A stretch of 8,163 nt of DNA from Betaproteobacteria bacterium (GCA_021300125.1 JAJTHX010000285.1:1-8163), one strand, 5' to 3'; counted from the first letter of the stretch, positions 1 through 6,962 are shown. The notes: a model not told the origin generated them from the letters alone. Numbers and translations are program-made.

Positions 1-108
1 ACGGCAGCTGACATTGAATCGCTGATCGCGCTTGCGCAGCAGACCGTGTACAGCCGCTTCGGCATCGAGCTTGAGCGCGAGGTACGCGTGATCGGGGAGA
101 CGGCATGA
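1..108 (+). CDS. murB: UDP-N-acetylenolpyruvoylglucosamine reductase MurB, 3' end only
   Basis: Only the last 35 codons and the TGA stop are in the window. MurB is the cytoplasmic FAD enzyme that reduces UDP-GlcNAc-enolpyruvate to UDP-MurNAc, the second committed step of peptidoglycan precursor synthesis. The visible tail starts TAADIESLI and ends [11 protein letters not shown]; a helix followed by a 'G-I-x-L-x-x-E-V-R-x-I-G' ending is the usual C-terminus of the shorter (type II) MurB enzymes rather than the E. coli type. Its stop codon overlaps the ddlB start in an ATGA, so the two are probably translationally coupled. The identification rests on this tail plus its position directly before ddlB in a dcw cluster. 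Confidence 0.85.
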   Translation, partial: TAADIESLIALAQQTVYSRFGIELEREVRVIGETA

Positions 109-1028
109 GTGGCGCCCCTCGCAACTACGGCAAGGTTGCGGTGCTGTTCGGCGGCCGCAGCGCGGAGCGCGAGATTTCGCTGATGAGCGGCGCCAATGTG
201 CTGAAGGCCTTGCAGCAAGCCGGGATCGACGCGCACGCTTTCGACCCCGCCCAGCGCAGCGTGTTCGAGCTCGAGCGGGACGGTTTCGAGCGCGTGTTCA
301 TCGCGCTGCACGGGCGTTACGGCGAGGACGGTACGGTGCAGGGTGCGCTGGAACTGATGGGTATCCCTTATACCGGCAGCGGGGTGATGGCCTCGGCGCT
401 GGCGATGGACAAGGTGCGCACCAAGATGGTCTGGGCCGCGGCGGGGATTCCGACGCCGCGCTACGAGGTCGTCACCGCAGGCAGCGACTGGGCCGGGGTG
501 GCAAGGCGCCTCGGCCTGCCGCTGATCGTGAAGCCGGCACGCGACGGCTCAAGTATCGGCTTGACCAAGGTGGCAAGGGTCGAGGATCTGGCGGCGGCTT
601 TCGAACTGGCGGCCAGGCAGGACGCCTTCGTGATGGCCGAGGAATTCATTGCCGGCGAAGAATATACCGCCGGCTTTCTCGGCGACAGCGCACTACCGCT
701 GATCCGCATCGAGGCGCCGCAGGGCAACTACAATTACCAGAACAAGTATTTCAGCGATGACACCAAATACCACTGCCCCTGTGGCCTGCCGCAGGCCGAG
801 GAATCGCGCATCCGCGGCCTGGTGATGCAGGGTGCGCAGGCCCTGGGCTGCGCCGGCTGGGGACGCTCCGACCTGATCCGCCGCGCCGACGGCAGCGTGC
901 ATTTCCTCGAGATGAACACTTCGCCGGGCATGACCGGCCACAGCCTGGTGCCGATGGCCGCGCGCGAAGCCGGACTTTCATTCACGCAGCTCGTGCTGCG
1001 CATCCTGGAGCTGGCCCATGTGGGATAA
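105..1028 (+). CDS. ddlB: D-alanine--D-alanine ligase (DdlB)
   Basis: Cytoplasmic ATP-grasp enzyme that joins two D-alanines into the dipeptide MurF adds to the UDP-MurNAc peptide. The 307 residues match the usual length of about 306. The N-terminal motif [10 protein letters not shown] (residues 14-23) carries the catalytic Glu (E21, equivalent to E. coli E15). [12 protein letters not shown] is at 69-80, and the ATP-binding [10 protein letters not shown] at 143-152 contains the catalytic Ser (S150). The omega-loop K214-Y215 has the Tyr expected of D-Ala-D-Ala rather than D-Ala-D-Lac ligases. Metal ligands D256, E269 and N271 are present in the RSDL and [11 protein letters not shown] segments. 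The ATG overlaps the murB stop (ATGA), and the 3' end overlaps ftsQ by 11 bp. It therefore looks like an intact, active enzyme inside the operon. The start is set by the coupling and the match to family length. Confidence 0.97.
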   Translation: MSGAPRNYGKVAVLFGGRSAEREISLMSGANVLKALQQAGIDAHAFDPAQRSVFELERDGFERVFIALHGRYGEDGTVQGALELMGIPYTGSGVMASALAMDKVRTKMVWAAAGIPTPRYEVVTAGSDWAGVARRLGLPLIVKPARDGSSIGLTKVARVEDLAAAFELAARQDAFVMAEEFIAGEEYTAGFLGDSALPLIRIEAPQGNYNYQNKYFSDDTKYHCPCGLPQAEESRIRGLVMQGAQALGCAGWGRSDLIRRADGSVHFLEMNTSPGMTGHSLVPMAAREAGLSFTQLVLRILELAHVG

Positions 1029-1752
1029 GCCGGCAGTGCTCAACCGGGTTTCCGACCTGCTGATGCTGGCGGCGCTGTGCGGCGTGCTCTACGGCCTTGC
1101 CGCGTGGGCAATGCGCCTGCCGGTTTTTTCCATCACCGCGGTGCGCATTGCCACGCCGCTGGTGCATGTCACACCCGAGCAGGTGCAGGCGATCGTCCAG
1201 CGGGAGATCCGCGGCACGCTGTTCACGCTGCAGCCGGCCGGCACGCGCGCCGCGTTCGAGAAGCTGCCGTGGGTGCGCAATGCCGACGTGCGCCGGCAAT
1301 GGCCGGGCACGATCGAAGTACGGCTGCACGAGCATCTGCCTTTCGCGCGCTGGGGCAAGACGGCGCTGGTCAACGTGCATGGCGAGGTGTTTGTGGCTGC
1401 ATACGACGGCGAGCTGCCGGTGTTCAACGGACCCTCGGGCACCGCGAAGGAAATCACCATCCAGTACCGCCATTTCCGCGCCAGCCTGGAGCCGATCGGC
1501 CGCCATCCCGGGGAGGTCAGCATGACACCGCGGCGCGCCTGGCAACTGCAGCTGGATGACGGCATGACGCTCGATCTCGGGCGCGACAACGTCGAGGAAC
1601 GGCTGCGCCGCTTCGTCGAGCTTTACCCGCGAACCATTGCCCGCATGACGCGGCCGGTGGATCGCGTGGACCTGCGTTACGCCAACGGCTTCGCCGCCCG
1701 TGTGCCCGGATTGCCGCCGGTCACCGATGCGAAGGCGAAGCGCGGGGTCTAG
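1018..1752 (+). CDS. ftsQ: Cell division protein FtsQ
   Basis: FtsQ is a bitopic inner-membrane protein with a large periplasmic part; it links the early Z-ring to the FtsB/FtsL-FtsWI septal synthase. The 244 residues show a short cytoplasmic tail (1-12), one membrane helix (about 13-31, [17 protein letters not shown]) and a POTRA-type domain (about 36-104) with the family pattern 'F-x-x-L-P-W-V-R-x-A-x-V-x-R-x-W-P-x-x-I-x-V' at 80-101. A beta domain follows, ending in [13 protein letters not shown] (217-229), which corresponds to the FtsB-binding end of E. coli FtsQ. It is shorter than the E. coli protein (276 residues) because both tails are shorter. Its ATG lies inside the end of ddlB (11-bp overlap) with no separate leader, so translation probably relies on ribosomes finishing ddlB. 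It is followed by ftsA after 27 bp. Confidence 0.95.
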   Translation: MWDKPAVLNRVSDLLMLAALCGVLYGLAAWAMRLPVFSITAVRIATPLVHVTPEQVQAIVQREIRGTLFTLQPAGTRAAFEKLPWVRNADVRRQWPGTIEVRLHEHLPFARWGKTALVNVHGEVFVAAYDGELPVFNGPSGTAKEITIQYRHFRASLEPIGRHPGEVSMTPRRAWQLQLDDGMTLDLGRDNVEERLRRFVELYPRTIARMTRPVDRVDLRYANGFAARVPGLPPVTDAKAKRGV

Positions 1753-1779
1753 GACAACGGAAACGGGAACCGTGAACTC

Positions 1780-3018
1780 ATGAGCAAGAACAGGGACAGC
1801 AAGAAACTGGTGGTCGGCCTTGACATCGGCACATCGAAGATCGTGGCCATCGTCGCCGAACTCAAGCCGGAAGGCGGCTACGAGATCATCGGCATGGGAA
1901 GCCACCCCTCCCGAGGCCTGAAAAAGGGGGTCGTGGTCAACATCGAAACCACGGTCAATGCGATCCAGCGCGCGCTCGAGGAAGCCGAGCTGATGGCCGA
2001 CTGCAAGATCCGCGAGGTCTACACCGGCATTGCCGGCAACCATATCAAGAGCTTCAACTCGCAGGGCATGGTCGCGATCAAGGATCGCGAGGTATCGCAG
2101 ATGGACATCGACCGCGTGATTGAGACTGCGAAGGCGGTGCAGATCCCCAACGACCAGCAGATTCTGCATGTACTGAACCAGGAATTCATTATCGATGGCC
2201 AGGAGGACGTGCGCGAGCCGCTGGGCATGTCGGGTGTGCGTCTCGAGGTCAAGGTGCACATCGTCACCGGTGCGGTGTCGTCTGCGCAGAACATCGTCAA
2301 GTGCGTGCGCCGCTGCGGGCTCGAGGTCAACGACCTGATCCTGCAGCCGCTGGCCTCGTCCGATGCCGTGCTCTCCGAGGACGAGCGCGAACTCGGCGTA
2401 TGCCTGGTCGACATCGGCGGCGGCACCACCGACATGGCGGTGTTCACCAACGGCGCGATCCGGCATACCGCGGTGATCCCGATCGCCGGCGACCAGATCA
2501 CCAACGACATCGCAATGGCGCTGCGCACGCCGACCAAGGACGCCGAGGACATCAAGCAGCGTTTCGGCTGTGCGCTATCGCAGCTCGCCGATCCCCAGGA
2601 AATGGTGGATGTGCCCGGGGTCGGAGACCGCAGTACACGGCAACTCTCGCGCAAGACGCTGGCCGAGGTGATCGAGCCGCGGGTCGAGGAGCTGTACTCG
2701 CTGGTGCAGGCTGAACTGCGGCGCAGCGGCTACGAGGAATTGCTGTCCTCGGGCGTGGTGCTCACCGGTGGCTCCAGCGGAATGCAGGGCATGATCGAGC
2801 TGGGCGAGGAGATTTTCCACATGCCGGTGCGCATCGGCATGCCGCAGTATGGCGGGGCCCTAGCCGAGGTGGTGCGCAATCCGCGCTATGCCACCTGTCT
2901 CGGGCTGCTCATCGCCGGAGCGGACGAGTTCAGGCAGCGCGATGTCGCGCGCCAGCACATCGGCAGCCTGCAGCAGGTGGTTGAGCGTATGAAAAGCTGG
3001 TTCAAGGGAAATTTCTGA
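1780..3018 (+). CDS. ftsA: Cell division protein FtsA (actin-like Z-ring membrane anchor)
   Basis: FtsA is an actin-family ATPase that tethers FtsZ polymers to the inner membrane and recruits later division proteins. The 412 residues include the phosphate-1 loop VVGLDIGTSK (11-20), the FtsA-specific 1C/SHS2 domain (about 84-162), the phosphate-2 loop VDIGGGTTDM (210-219) and the adenosine motif VVLTGGSSGM (326-335). A C-terminal amphipathic membrane-targeting helix VVERMKSWFKGNF occupies 400-412. All key actin-fold motifs look intact. The start ATG is preceded only by a weak purine stretch (GGGA at 1765-1768), so initiation may depend partly on ftsQ translation. Start choice agrees with the usual short basic N-terminus before the phosphate-1 loop. 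A 100-bp gap separates it from ftsZ. Confidence 0.98.
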   Translation: MSKNRDSKKLVVGLDIGTSKIVAIVAELKPEGGYEIIGMGSHPSRGLKKGVVVNIETTVNAIQRALEEAELMADCKIREVYTGIAGNHIKSFNSQGMVAIKDREVSQMDIDRVIETAKAVQIPNDQQILHVLNQEFIIDGQEDVREPLGMSGVRLEVKVHIVTGAVSSAQNIVKCVRRCGLEVNDLILQPLASSDAVLSEDERELGVCLVDIGGGTTDMAVFTNGAIRHTAVIPIAGDQITNDIAMALRTPTKDAEDIKQRFGCALSQLADPQEMVDVPGVGDRSTRQLSRKTLAEVIEPRVEELYSLVQAELRRSGYEELLSSGVVLTGGSSGMQGMIELGEEIFHMPVRIGMPQYGGALAEVVRNPRYATCLGLLIAGADEFRQRDVARQHIGSLQQVVERMKSWFKGNF

Positions 3019-3020
3019 AC

Positions 3021-3122
3021 ATGGGCACGCCACAAGGATTTGTCTTTTGCAGGACTTTACGGGTAGCGGTTGCGGTGATTTTCAACATGATCTTTGCTTG
3101 CGGAAAAAGGAGACTCAAATGA
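3021..3122 (+). other. Candidate 33-codon leader ORF ending on the ftsZ start codon
   Basis: An ATG 3 nt after the ftsA stop opens a 33-residue reading frame that fills the whole ftsA-ftsZ gap; its TGA (3120-3122) overlaps the ftsZ ATG as ATGA. The predicted peptide begins MGTPQGFVF, has a hydrophobic middle (VAVAVIFNMIFAC) and ends in basic GKRRLK, so it could be a small membrane peptide or a translated leader coupling ftsA and ftsZ. It has only a poorly spaced upstream purine run (AAGGG at 3004-3008). A frame of this length can easily occur by chance, and ftsZ has its own strong ribosome binding site, so this is a tentative entry. Confidence 0.2.
3107..3113 (+). promoter_or_regulatory. ftsZ ribosome binding site
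   Basis: AAGGAGA lies 5 nt before the ATG at 3119. It is the strongest Shine-Dalgarno sequence in the window, fitting the high FtsZ abundance relative to FtsA and FtsQ. It decides the start: in-frame codons further upstream (such as TTG 3047) encode residues unlike any FtsZ. Confidence 0.85.
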
Positions 3123-4285
3123 TCGAACTGATTGATGCACAGACGCAGGAAGCGGTAATCAAGGTGATCGGCGTCGGGGGCTGTGGCGGCAACGCCGTGG
3201 ACCACATGATCGTCCAGGGTGTGCAGGGCGTGGAATTCATCTGCGCCAACACCGATGCCCAGGCCTTGAAGCGCAATCAGGCCAAGACCCAGCTGCAGCT
3301 CGGCACCGCGATCACCAAGGGTCTGGGCGCGGGCGCCAATCCCGAAATTGGACGCCAGGCGGCGATGGAAGACCGCGAGCGGATCGCCGAGCTGATTTCC
3401 GGCGCGGACATGCTGTTCCTCACCGCAGGCATGGGTGGCGGCACCGGCACCGGTGCTGCACCGGTCGTGGCCGAGGTGGCCAAGGAACTCGGCATCCTCA
3501 CCGTGGCCGTAGTGACCAAACCTTTTGCCTTCGAGGGCAAGCGGCAGAAACTGGCGCAGGAGGGGCTGGATGCGCTGGCTCAGCATGTCGATTCACTGAT
3601 CGTGATCCCCAACGACAAGCTGATGCAGGTACTCGGCAACTCCGTCACGCTGGACGAGGCCTTCAAGGCCGCCAACGACGTACTGCACGGCGCGGTCGCC
3701 GGCATCGCCGAAATCATCAACTGCCCGGGCATGATCAACGTCGACTTCGCCGACGTGCGCACCGTGATGGGTGAAATGGGCATGGCGATGATGGGCTCAG
3801 CCAAGGCTTCCGGCCCGGGCCGCGCGCGCGAAGCGGCCGAGCAGGCGGTGGCCTGCCCGCTGCTGGAGGACATCAACATTTCCGACGCCCGCGGCATTCT
3901 GGTCAACATTTCCGCGAGCAAGGGTACCTTCCAGCTCCAGGAAATGTACGACGTGATGGAAACCATCAAGGCGTTCGCTGCGGAATCGGCGACCGTGATC
4001 GTCGGCACCGTGTACGACGAAAGCCTCGATGACGACCTGCGCGTCACCATCGTTGCCACCGGGCTGGGCAAGCCGCTGGCGCGCCAGCAGCCCAAGCCGA
4101 TGATCGTGGTGTCGCAGAAAACCGGCACGGATAACATGGCGGTGGCCGCCGATGTGGATTATGGCGCGCTGGATCAGCCTGCCGTGATCCGCCGCCGTAA
4201 CCGCGATGCCACGATTGAGGCGATGCGCCAGTCCGGGGTGGAAATGCTCGACATTCCGGCGTTTCTGCGCAAGCAGGCCGATTGA
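3119..4285 (+). CDS. ftsZ: Cell division protein FtsZ (tubulin-like GTPase)
   Basis: FtsZ polymerises with GTP at mid-cell into the Z-ring, the scaffold of the divisome. The 388 residues begin MIELIDAQTQ. The nucleotide-binding N-terminal domain carries GVGGCGGNAV (18-27) and the tubulin signature GGGTGTG (106-112). The T7 synergy loop NVDFADV (207-213) has the two catalytic Asp residues D209 and D212. The C-terminal GTPase-activating domain runs to about residue 317, followed by a short variable linker (about 320-370). The conserved tail LDIPAFLRKQAD (377-388) is the docking site for FtsA, ZipA and similar partners. Length and motifs are standard (E. coli 383). The start is set by the strong upstream Shine-Dalgarno and the family N-terminus. 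The 100-bp gap after ftsA could hold an extra promoter, but I see no convincing hexamer pair. Confidence 0.98.
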   Translation: MIELIDAQTQEAVIKVIGVGGCGGNAVDHMIVQGVQGVEFICANTDAQALKRNQAKTQLQLGTAITKGLGAGANPEIGRQAAMEDRERIAELISGADMLFLTAGMGGGTGTGAAPVVAEVAKELGILTVAVVTKPFAFEGKRQKLAQEGLDALAQHVDSLIVIPNDKLMQVLGNSVTLDEAFKAANDVLHGAVAGIAEIINCPGMINVDFADVRTVMGEMGMAMMGSAKASGPGRAREAAEQAVACPLLEDINISDARGILVNISASKGTFQLQEMYDVMETIKAFAAESATVIVGTVYDESLDDDLRVTIVATGLGKPLARQQPKPMIVVSQKTGTDNMAVAADVDYGALDQPAVIRRRNRDATIEAMRQSGVEMLDIPAFLRKQAD

Positions 4286-4288
4286 GGC

Positions 4289-4314
4289 AGGGCTCCGCCG
4301 GACGGCGGAACCCT
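4289..4314 (+). terminator. Stem-loop after ftsZ, possible terminator of the dcw operon
   Basis: Starting 3 nt after the ftsZ stop, an 11-bp inverted repeat with one mismatch (AGGGCTCCGCC against GGCGGAACCCT) encloses a GGAC loop. The stem is GC-rich and well placed, but it is followed by CTTCGC rather than a T-run. Termination may therefore be partial, or the hairpin may mainly protect the 3' end of the mRNA. Confidence 0.5.
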
Positions 4315-4344
4315 CTTCGCGGAGGCGGGTCCAAACGTGCCGGT

Positions 4345-4375
4345 TTCGTGCTGCGCTGCGACAGCGTGTTATCAT
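4345..4375 (+). promoter_or_regulatory. Possible sigma-70 promoter for lpxC
   Basis: TATCAT at 4370-4375 matches five of six -10 consensus bases and sits in the only AT-rich patch of the 166-bp ftsZ-lpxC gap. The best upstream partner, TTCGTG at 4345-4350, is a poor -35 with a 19-bp spacer. If used, the transcript would start near 4382 with a leader of about 70 nt. A gap of this size in an otherwise compact region also argues for an lpxC promoter, but the hexamers alone do not prove it. Confidence 0.35.
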
Positions 4376-4407
4376 AAACGCTTGATTTGACACGTGGCAT
4401 GCTCCGC

Positions 4408-4429
4408 GGCCCGAACTGTTTCGGCTGCC
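4408..4429 (+). other. Small stem-loop in the lpxC leader
   Basis: CCGAA (4411-4415) and TTCGG (4420-4424) pair around a CTGT loop, and GGC/GCC extend the stem across a 2-nt bulge. It ends 22 nt before the TTG start of lpxC. It is short and could be chance in GC-rich DNA; it is listed because the leader has no visible Shine-Dalgarno and so may be controlled by structure. Confidence 0.22.
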
Positions 4430-4451
4430 AGAATCCAGCACAACATCAGCC

Positions 4452-5363
4452 TTGATCCAGCAACGCACACTGAAAAACATGGTTCGTGCCACCGGCGTGG
4501 GCCTGCACACGGGTGAGAAGGTCCACCTGACGCTACGCCCTGCGCAGCCGGATACCGGCATCGTGTTCCGCCGCATCGACCTCGAACCGCCTGTGGAAAT
4601 CAAGGCAGATCCCTATGCGGTTCACGACACCCGGCTGTCGTCCTGCCTGGAAAAAGACGGCGTGCGCGTGCAGACAGTGGAACACCTGATGTCCGCGCTG
4701 GCCGGGCTGGGCGTTGACAACCTGCATGTGGATGTCACCGCCGCCGAGGTGCCGATCATGGACGGCAGCGCCGGTCCCTTCGTCTTCCTGCTGCAGTCGG
4801 CCGGCATCGAGGAGCAGGCTGCGCCCAAGCGCTTCATCCGCATCCTTCAGCCTGTCGAGGTGCGCGACGGAGACAAGTGGGTGCGCTTCGAGCCCTACAA
4901 CGGTTTCAGGCTCGAGCTCGCCATCGACTACGCACACCCGGTGTTCGACGCCAGTGCGCAGAAAGTGGTGGTTGATTTCTCGACCACTTCGTATGTCAAG
5001 GAAGTGGCGCGCGCGCGTACCTTCGGCTTCATGCAGGATGTAGAGAGCATGCGCGCACAGGGCCTCGCGCTCGGCGGCAGCCTCGACAATGCGATCGTGA
5101 TGGACGAATACCGCGTGCTCAACAGCGACGGCCTGCGTTATGACAACGAATTCGTCAAGCACAAGGTGCTTGACGCCATCGGCGATCTCTACCTGCTTGG
5201 TCATCCGCTGATCGGCGCCTTCAGCGGCCACAAGTCCGGCCACGCCATGAACAACCGGCTGTTGCGTGCCCTGCTGGAACGGCAGGAGGCCTGGGAGTTC
5301 GTCAGCTTCGACCGCGCCGAGGACGCGCCGGTTTTTCTGGCCTGGCAGCCCCAGGCCGCCTGA
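4452..5363 (+). CDS. lpxC: UDP-3-O-acyl-N-acetylglucosamine deacetylase LpxC
   Basis: LpxC is the cytosolic zinc hydrolase that performs the committed step of lipid A synthesis, removing acetate from UDP-3-O-acyl-GlcNAc. The 303 residues match the family length (E. coli 305). The N-terminus [23 protein letters not shown] fits the family only if translation starts at TTG 4452; the next ATG (4479) would remove conserved residues. Zinc ligands H78 ([12 protein letters not shown]), H237 and D241 ([12 protein letters not shown]), catalytic E77 and H264 (SGHAMNN) are all visible. The conserved [14 protein letters not shown] is at 100-113, and RARTFGFM at 187-194 belongs to the second domain. The C-terminus ends in QPQAA; in E. 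coli a small hydrophobic tail is an FtsH degron, but I cannot tell whether this one is. No clear Shine-Dalgarno precedes the start, suggesting modest expression. Confidence 0.97.
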   Translation: MIQQRTLKNMVRATGVGLHTGEKVHLTLRPAQPDTGIVFRRIDLEPPVEIKADPYAVHDTRLSSCLEKDGVRVQTVEHLMSALAGLGVDNLHVDVTAAEVPIMDGSAGPFVFLLQSAGIEEQAAPKRFIRILQPVEVRDGDKWVRFEPYNGFRLELAIDYAHPVFDASAQKVVVDFSTTSYVKEVARARTFGFMQDVESMRAQGLALGGSLDNAIVMDEYRVLNSDGLRYDNEFVKHKVLDAIGDLYLLGHPLIGAFSGHKSGHAMNNRLLRALLERQEAWEFVSFDRAEDAPVFLAWQPQAA

Positions 5364-5387
5364 GCGGGTTTCGCGGCGCCTCCAGTC

Positions 5388-5573
5388 ATGCTGGCGATCC
5401 GCGTTTTCGGGCTGATCCTGCTGCTCGCCATCGGCGTTTGCCTGGCGATGTATGTCTGGACCCGTGAGCGCAAATACCTGAATCTGGCCTGGCGGCTGTT
5501 CTGGGGAGGTCTCGCCCTGGGACTGGTGGTGGCGGCAATCTACGCCGGCGAACGCCTGCTGCTGGTGCTCTGA
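5388..5573 (+). CDS. Small two-helix inner-membrane protein of unknown function
   Basis: The 61-residue protein has two strongly hydrophobic segments (about 6-23 and 37-60) joined by a short charged loop, TRERKYLNLAWR (25-36). By the positive-inside rule that basic loop would face the cytoplasm, with both ends outside. It starts 24 bp after lpxC on the same strand and probably shares its transcript, so an envelope role is conceivable but is only inference. It lacks a clear Shine-Dalgarno. Coding potential is supported by codon use like its neighbours, the clean membrane topology and the absence of any other gene in the slot. I recall similar short proteins near lpxC in betaproteobacteria but assign no function. 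It converges with dciA, with 9 bp between the stops. Confidence 0.7.
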   Translation: MLAIRVFGLILLLAIGVCLAMYVWTRERKYLNLAWRLFWGGLALGLVVAAIYAGERLLLVL

Positions 5574-5582
5574 AGCCCGGTT

Positions 5583-6023
5583 TCAGCCTTTGCCGCGTCG
5601 GCGCGCGGCGAAGCGGGCCAGTGCAGCCTGCAGGTCGGGATCCCGCACTTGCGCCGCAAGCTTTGTGAAATCCTCAATTAAATCAATGGGTAATTGATTT
5701 TTTTGAGAGCTGGCTGGCGGCTGCGGAGGCGTGCTTTTGACTTGAACTTGCACCTGAATTCCATTAACCTGCGCGCTCTGTTTTTGCAGGTTCTTGAGCA
5801 GGCGCGGCAGGCTTTGCCGTAACTTTGCCGCCACTGCACTATTGTCTGCCGCCACCACCAGTGTTCCGTTCCGGTCAGCGACAACCCGGGTCGTTGCCAG
5901 CAATTCGGTGGGCGCGCAGGCTGCATAAAGCCGTTGCAGCGCAGCGATGCGCTGCATCGCCTGACCCAGAGGCAGGAGTCCCGGCGTGTTGCCGATCAGG
6001 GCTTGCAGTCGACGTGCGGTCAT
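5583..6023 (-). CDS. dciA: DciA-type replicative helicase loader (DUF721)
   Basis: DciA proteins load the replicative helicase DnaB in bacteria that lack DnaC or DnaI. The 146-residue protein has the DUF721 layout: an N-terminal KH-like domain (about 20-97, LQRLYAACAP, then GTLVVAADNSAVAAKLRQ and LPRLLKNL), a Pro/Gln/Ser linker (about 97-112) and a C-terminal helix with RDPDLQAALARFAARR (127-142). This resembles the P. aeruginosa DciA ending, and the P. aeruginosa gene also lies between lpxC and secA. The start is the ATG giving MTARRLQALIG; a longer in-frame extension would run through the M23 gene. No Shine-Dalgarno is visible because the upstream stretch is pyrimidine-rich. The linker region uses AT-rich codons (two TTA Leu, AAA, AAT, ATT) unlike neighbouring genes. 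Confidence 0.88.
   Translation of the reverse strand: MTARRLQALIGNTPGLLPLGQAMQRIAALQRLYAACAPTELLATTRVVADRNGTLVVAADNSAVAAKLRQSLPRLLKNLQKQSAQVNGIQVQVQVKSTPPQPPASSQKNQLPIDLIEDFTKLAAQVRDPDLQAALARFAARRRGKG
5680..5704 (+). terminator. T-tailed hairpin inside dciA, possible terminator for lpxC transcripts
   Basis: Reading the plus strand, AAATCAAT (5680-5687) and ATTGATTT (5693-5700) form a perfect 8-bp stem around a GGGTA loop, and the T-run continues to 5704. It lies about 107 nt beyond the stop of the small membrane gene, in the right direction to end lpxC-operon transcripts inside the antisense of dciA. The stem has a single G-C pair, so it is thermally weak and its activity is doubtful. On the minus strand the same bases encode DciA residues 107-115. 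Confidence 0.3.
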
Positions 6024-6030
6024 GGCGAAC

Positions 6031-6038
6031 AAGGGAAG
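6031..6038 (+). promoter_or_regulatory. Ribosome binding site of the M23 peptidase gene
   Basis: AAGGGAAG lies 6 nt before ATG 6045 and fixes that start over an in-frame upstream ATG at 5934, which would overlap dciA head-on. The reverse complement of this purine tract forms the CT-rich leader just before the dciA start. Confidence 0.7.
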
Positions 6039-6044
6039 AAGACC

Positions 6045-6962
6045 ATGAATATTATTCTGGTTTCCGAGAAGCTGGCGAAGGCGCGAACGATTACCCTGGG
6101 CTGGCCCCATTTTGCGGCTGCATCCGTGCTGCTTTTCGGCTTCACGGTCACGCTGGCCGCGCTGATGAATTACGGTATCCTGCGTTTTGCCGGCGAACTG
6201 AATATCCCCTATCTGCGCGACGCCTTGGTGTCGATCCAGCGCCAGCAGCACGAGAAGACCCAGTCCTACCTCCAGGACAACCTGAACGCGATGGCTGTGC
6301 GGCTCGGCCAGATGCAGGCTCAGCTGCTGCGATTGGATACCCTCGGCGAGCGGCTGGCCAAGCTGGCCGGTTTCAAACCCCAGGATCTGATGTTCGACGA
6401 GATCCCTGGCAGGGGTGGCGCCCCCTCATCGGTGCCGAGCCAGAACCTGTCTCTGGGTGACTTCACTCAGCAGCTCGACAAGCTGACCAAGCAGCTGGAA
6501 GACCGCGGCGACAAGCTGGGCCTGCTTGAATCCATGTTCACACAGGAAAGCGCGCGCAAGAAGCTGATTCCGACCAAACTGCCGGTCGAGGGCGGATGGT
6601 ATTCGTCGAATTTCGGCTGGCGCATCGATCCGTTCACTGGCCAGCGCGCCTTTCACGAGGGCATCGACTTCATGGCCGAGGAGGGCACGCCGATCCTCGC
6701 CGCGGCTGCAGGGGTGGTCGTCTTCGCCGAGTTTCACCCTCAATATGGTAATATGATCGAGATTGATCACGGCAACGATCTGATCACGCGCTATGCGCAT
6801 GCGTCTAAGAAATTCGTGAAGGTCGGCGATGTCGTTCTCCGGGGTACGCGGATAGCCGATGTCGGCCGCACCGGACGGGCAACCGGCTCCCATCTGCATT
6901 TCGAGGTTCGCCAGCGCGGCACCGCACTGCACCCCGCGCGGTTTCTGCAGTTGCCCGGCTAA
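6045..6962 (+). CDS. M23 family metallopeptidase, membrane-anchored, periplasmic
   Basis: LytM-type zinc peptidase predicted to cut peptidoglycan peptide cross-links. The 305 residues comprise a cytoplasmic N-terminus (1-21), one membrane anchor (about 22-42), a charged coiled-coil-like stretch (about 55-108), a Pro/Ser-rich hinge (121-134), a second helical stretch (about 137-172) and the M23 domain (about 185-300). The zinc and catalytic residues look intact: H204 and D208 in FHEGIDF, H252 in RYAH, and H283 and H285 in SHLHFEV. It is therefore probably an active hydrolase rather than an EnvC/NlpD-type degenerate activator. The coiled coil could mediate regulation or partner binding. It diverges from dciA (21 bp between start codons) and precedes secA. 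The exact substrate bond is unknown and no gene symbol is justified. Confidence 0.92.
   Translation: MNIILVSEKLAKARTITLGWPHFAAASVLLFGFTVTLAALMNYGILRFAGELNIPYLRDALVSIQRQQHEKTQSYLQDNLNAMAVRLGQMQAQLLRLDTLGERLAKLAGFKPQDLMFDEIPGRGGAPSSVPSQNLSLGDFTQQLDKLTKQLEDRGDKLGLLESMFTQESARKKLIPTKLPVEGGWYSSNFGWRIDPFTGQRAFHEGIDFMAEEGTPILAAAAGVVVFAEFHPQYGNMIEIDHGNDLITRYAHASKKFVKVGDVVLRGTRIADVGRTGRATGSHLHFEVRQRGTALHPARFLQLPG

Noticed and set aside
982..2466. 494-residue open frame on the minus strand opposite ddlB, ftsQ and ftsA
   Set aside because: It is a shadow frame of GC-rich coding DNA: His/Arg/Asp/Ala-rich with no recognisable domain, lying opposite three certain genes.
3047..3118. In-frame upstream extension of ftsZ from TTG 3047
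   Set aside because: The added residues do not resemble any FtsZ N-terminus, and a strong Shine-Dalgarno sits just before ATG 3119.
4387..4392. Perfect TTGACA in the ftsZ-lpxC gap as a -35 box
   Set aside because: The bases 16-18 bp downstream are GC-rich (GCCCGA region) with no -10-like hexamer.
5592..5609. GCCGCG/CGCGGC inverted repeat between the small membrane gene and dciA
   Set aside because: It is a 6-bp stem inside the dciA coding end with no T-run, as expected by chance in GC-rich DNA.
5934..6044. In-frame upstream extension of the M23 gene from ATG 5934
   Set aside because: It would overlap dciA head-on and put unrelated polar residues before the normal N-terminus; ATG 6045 has a good ribosome site.
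6024..6251. Upstream extension of dciA on the minus strand
   Set aside because: The extra 76 residues lie opposite the certain M23 coding region and do not belong to the DUF721 family.
5825..6460. 211-residue plus-strand frame across dciA and the start of the M23 gene
   Set aside because: It overlaps two supported genes and its translation is Arg/Ala/Pro-rich with no domain.
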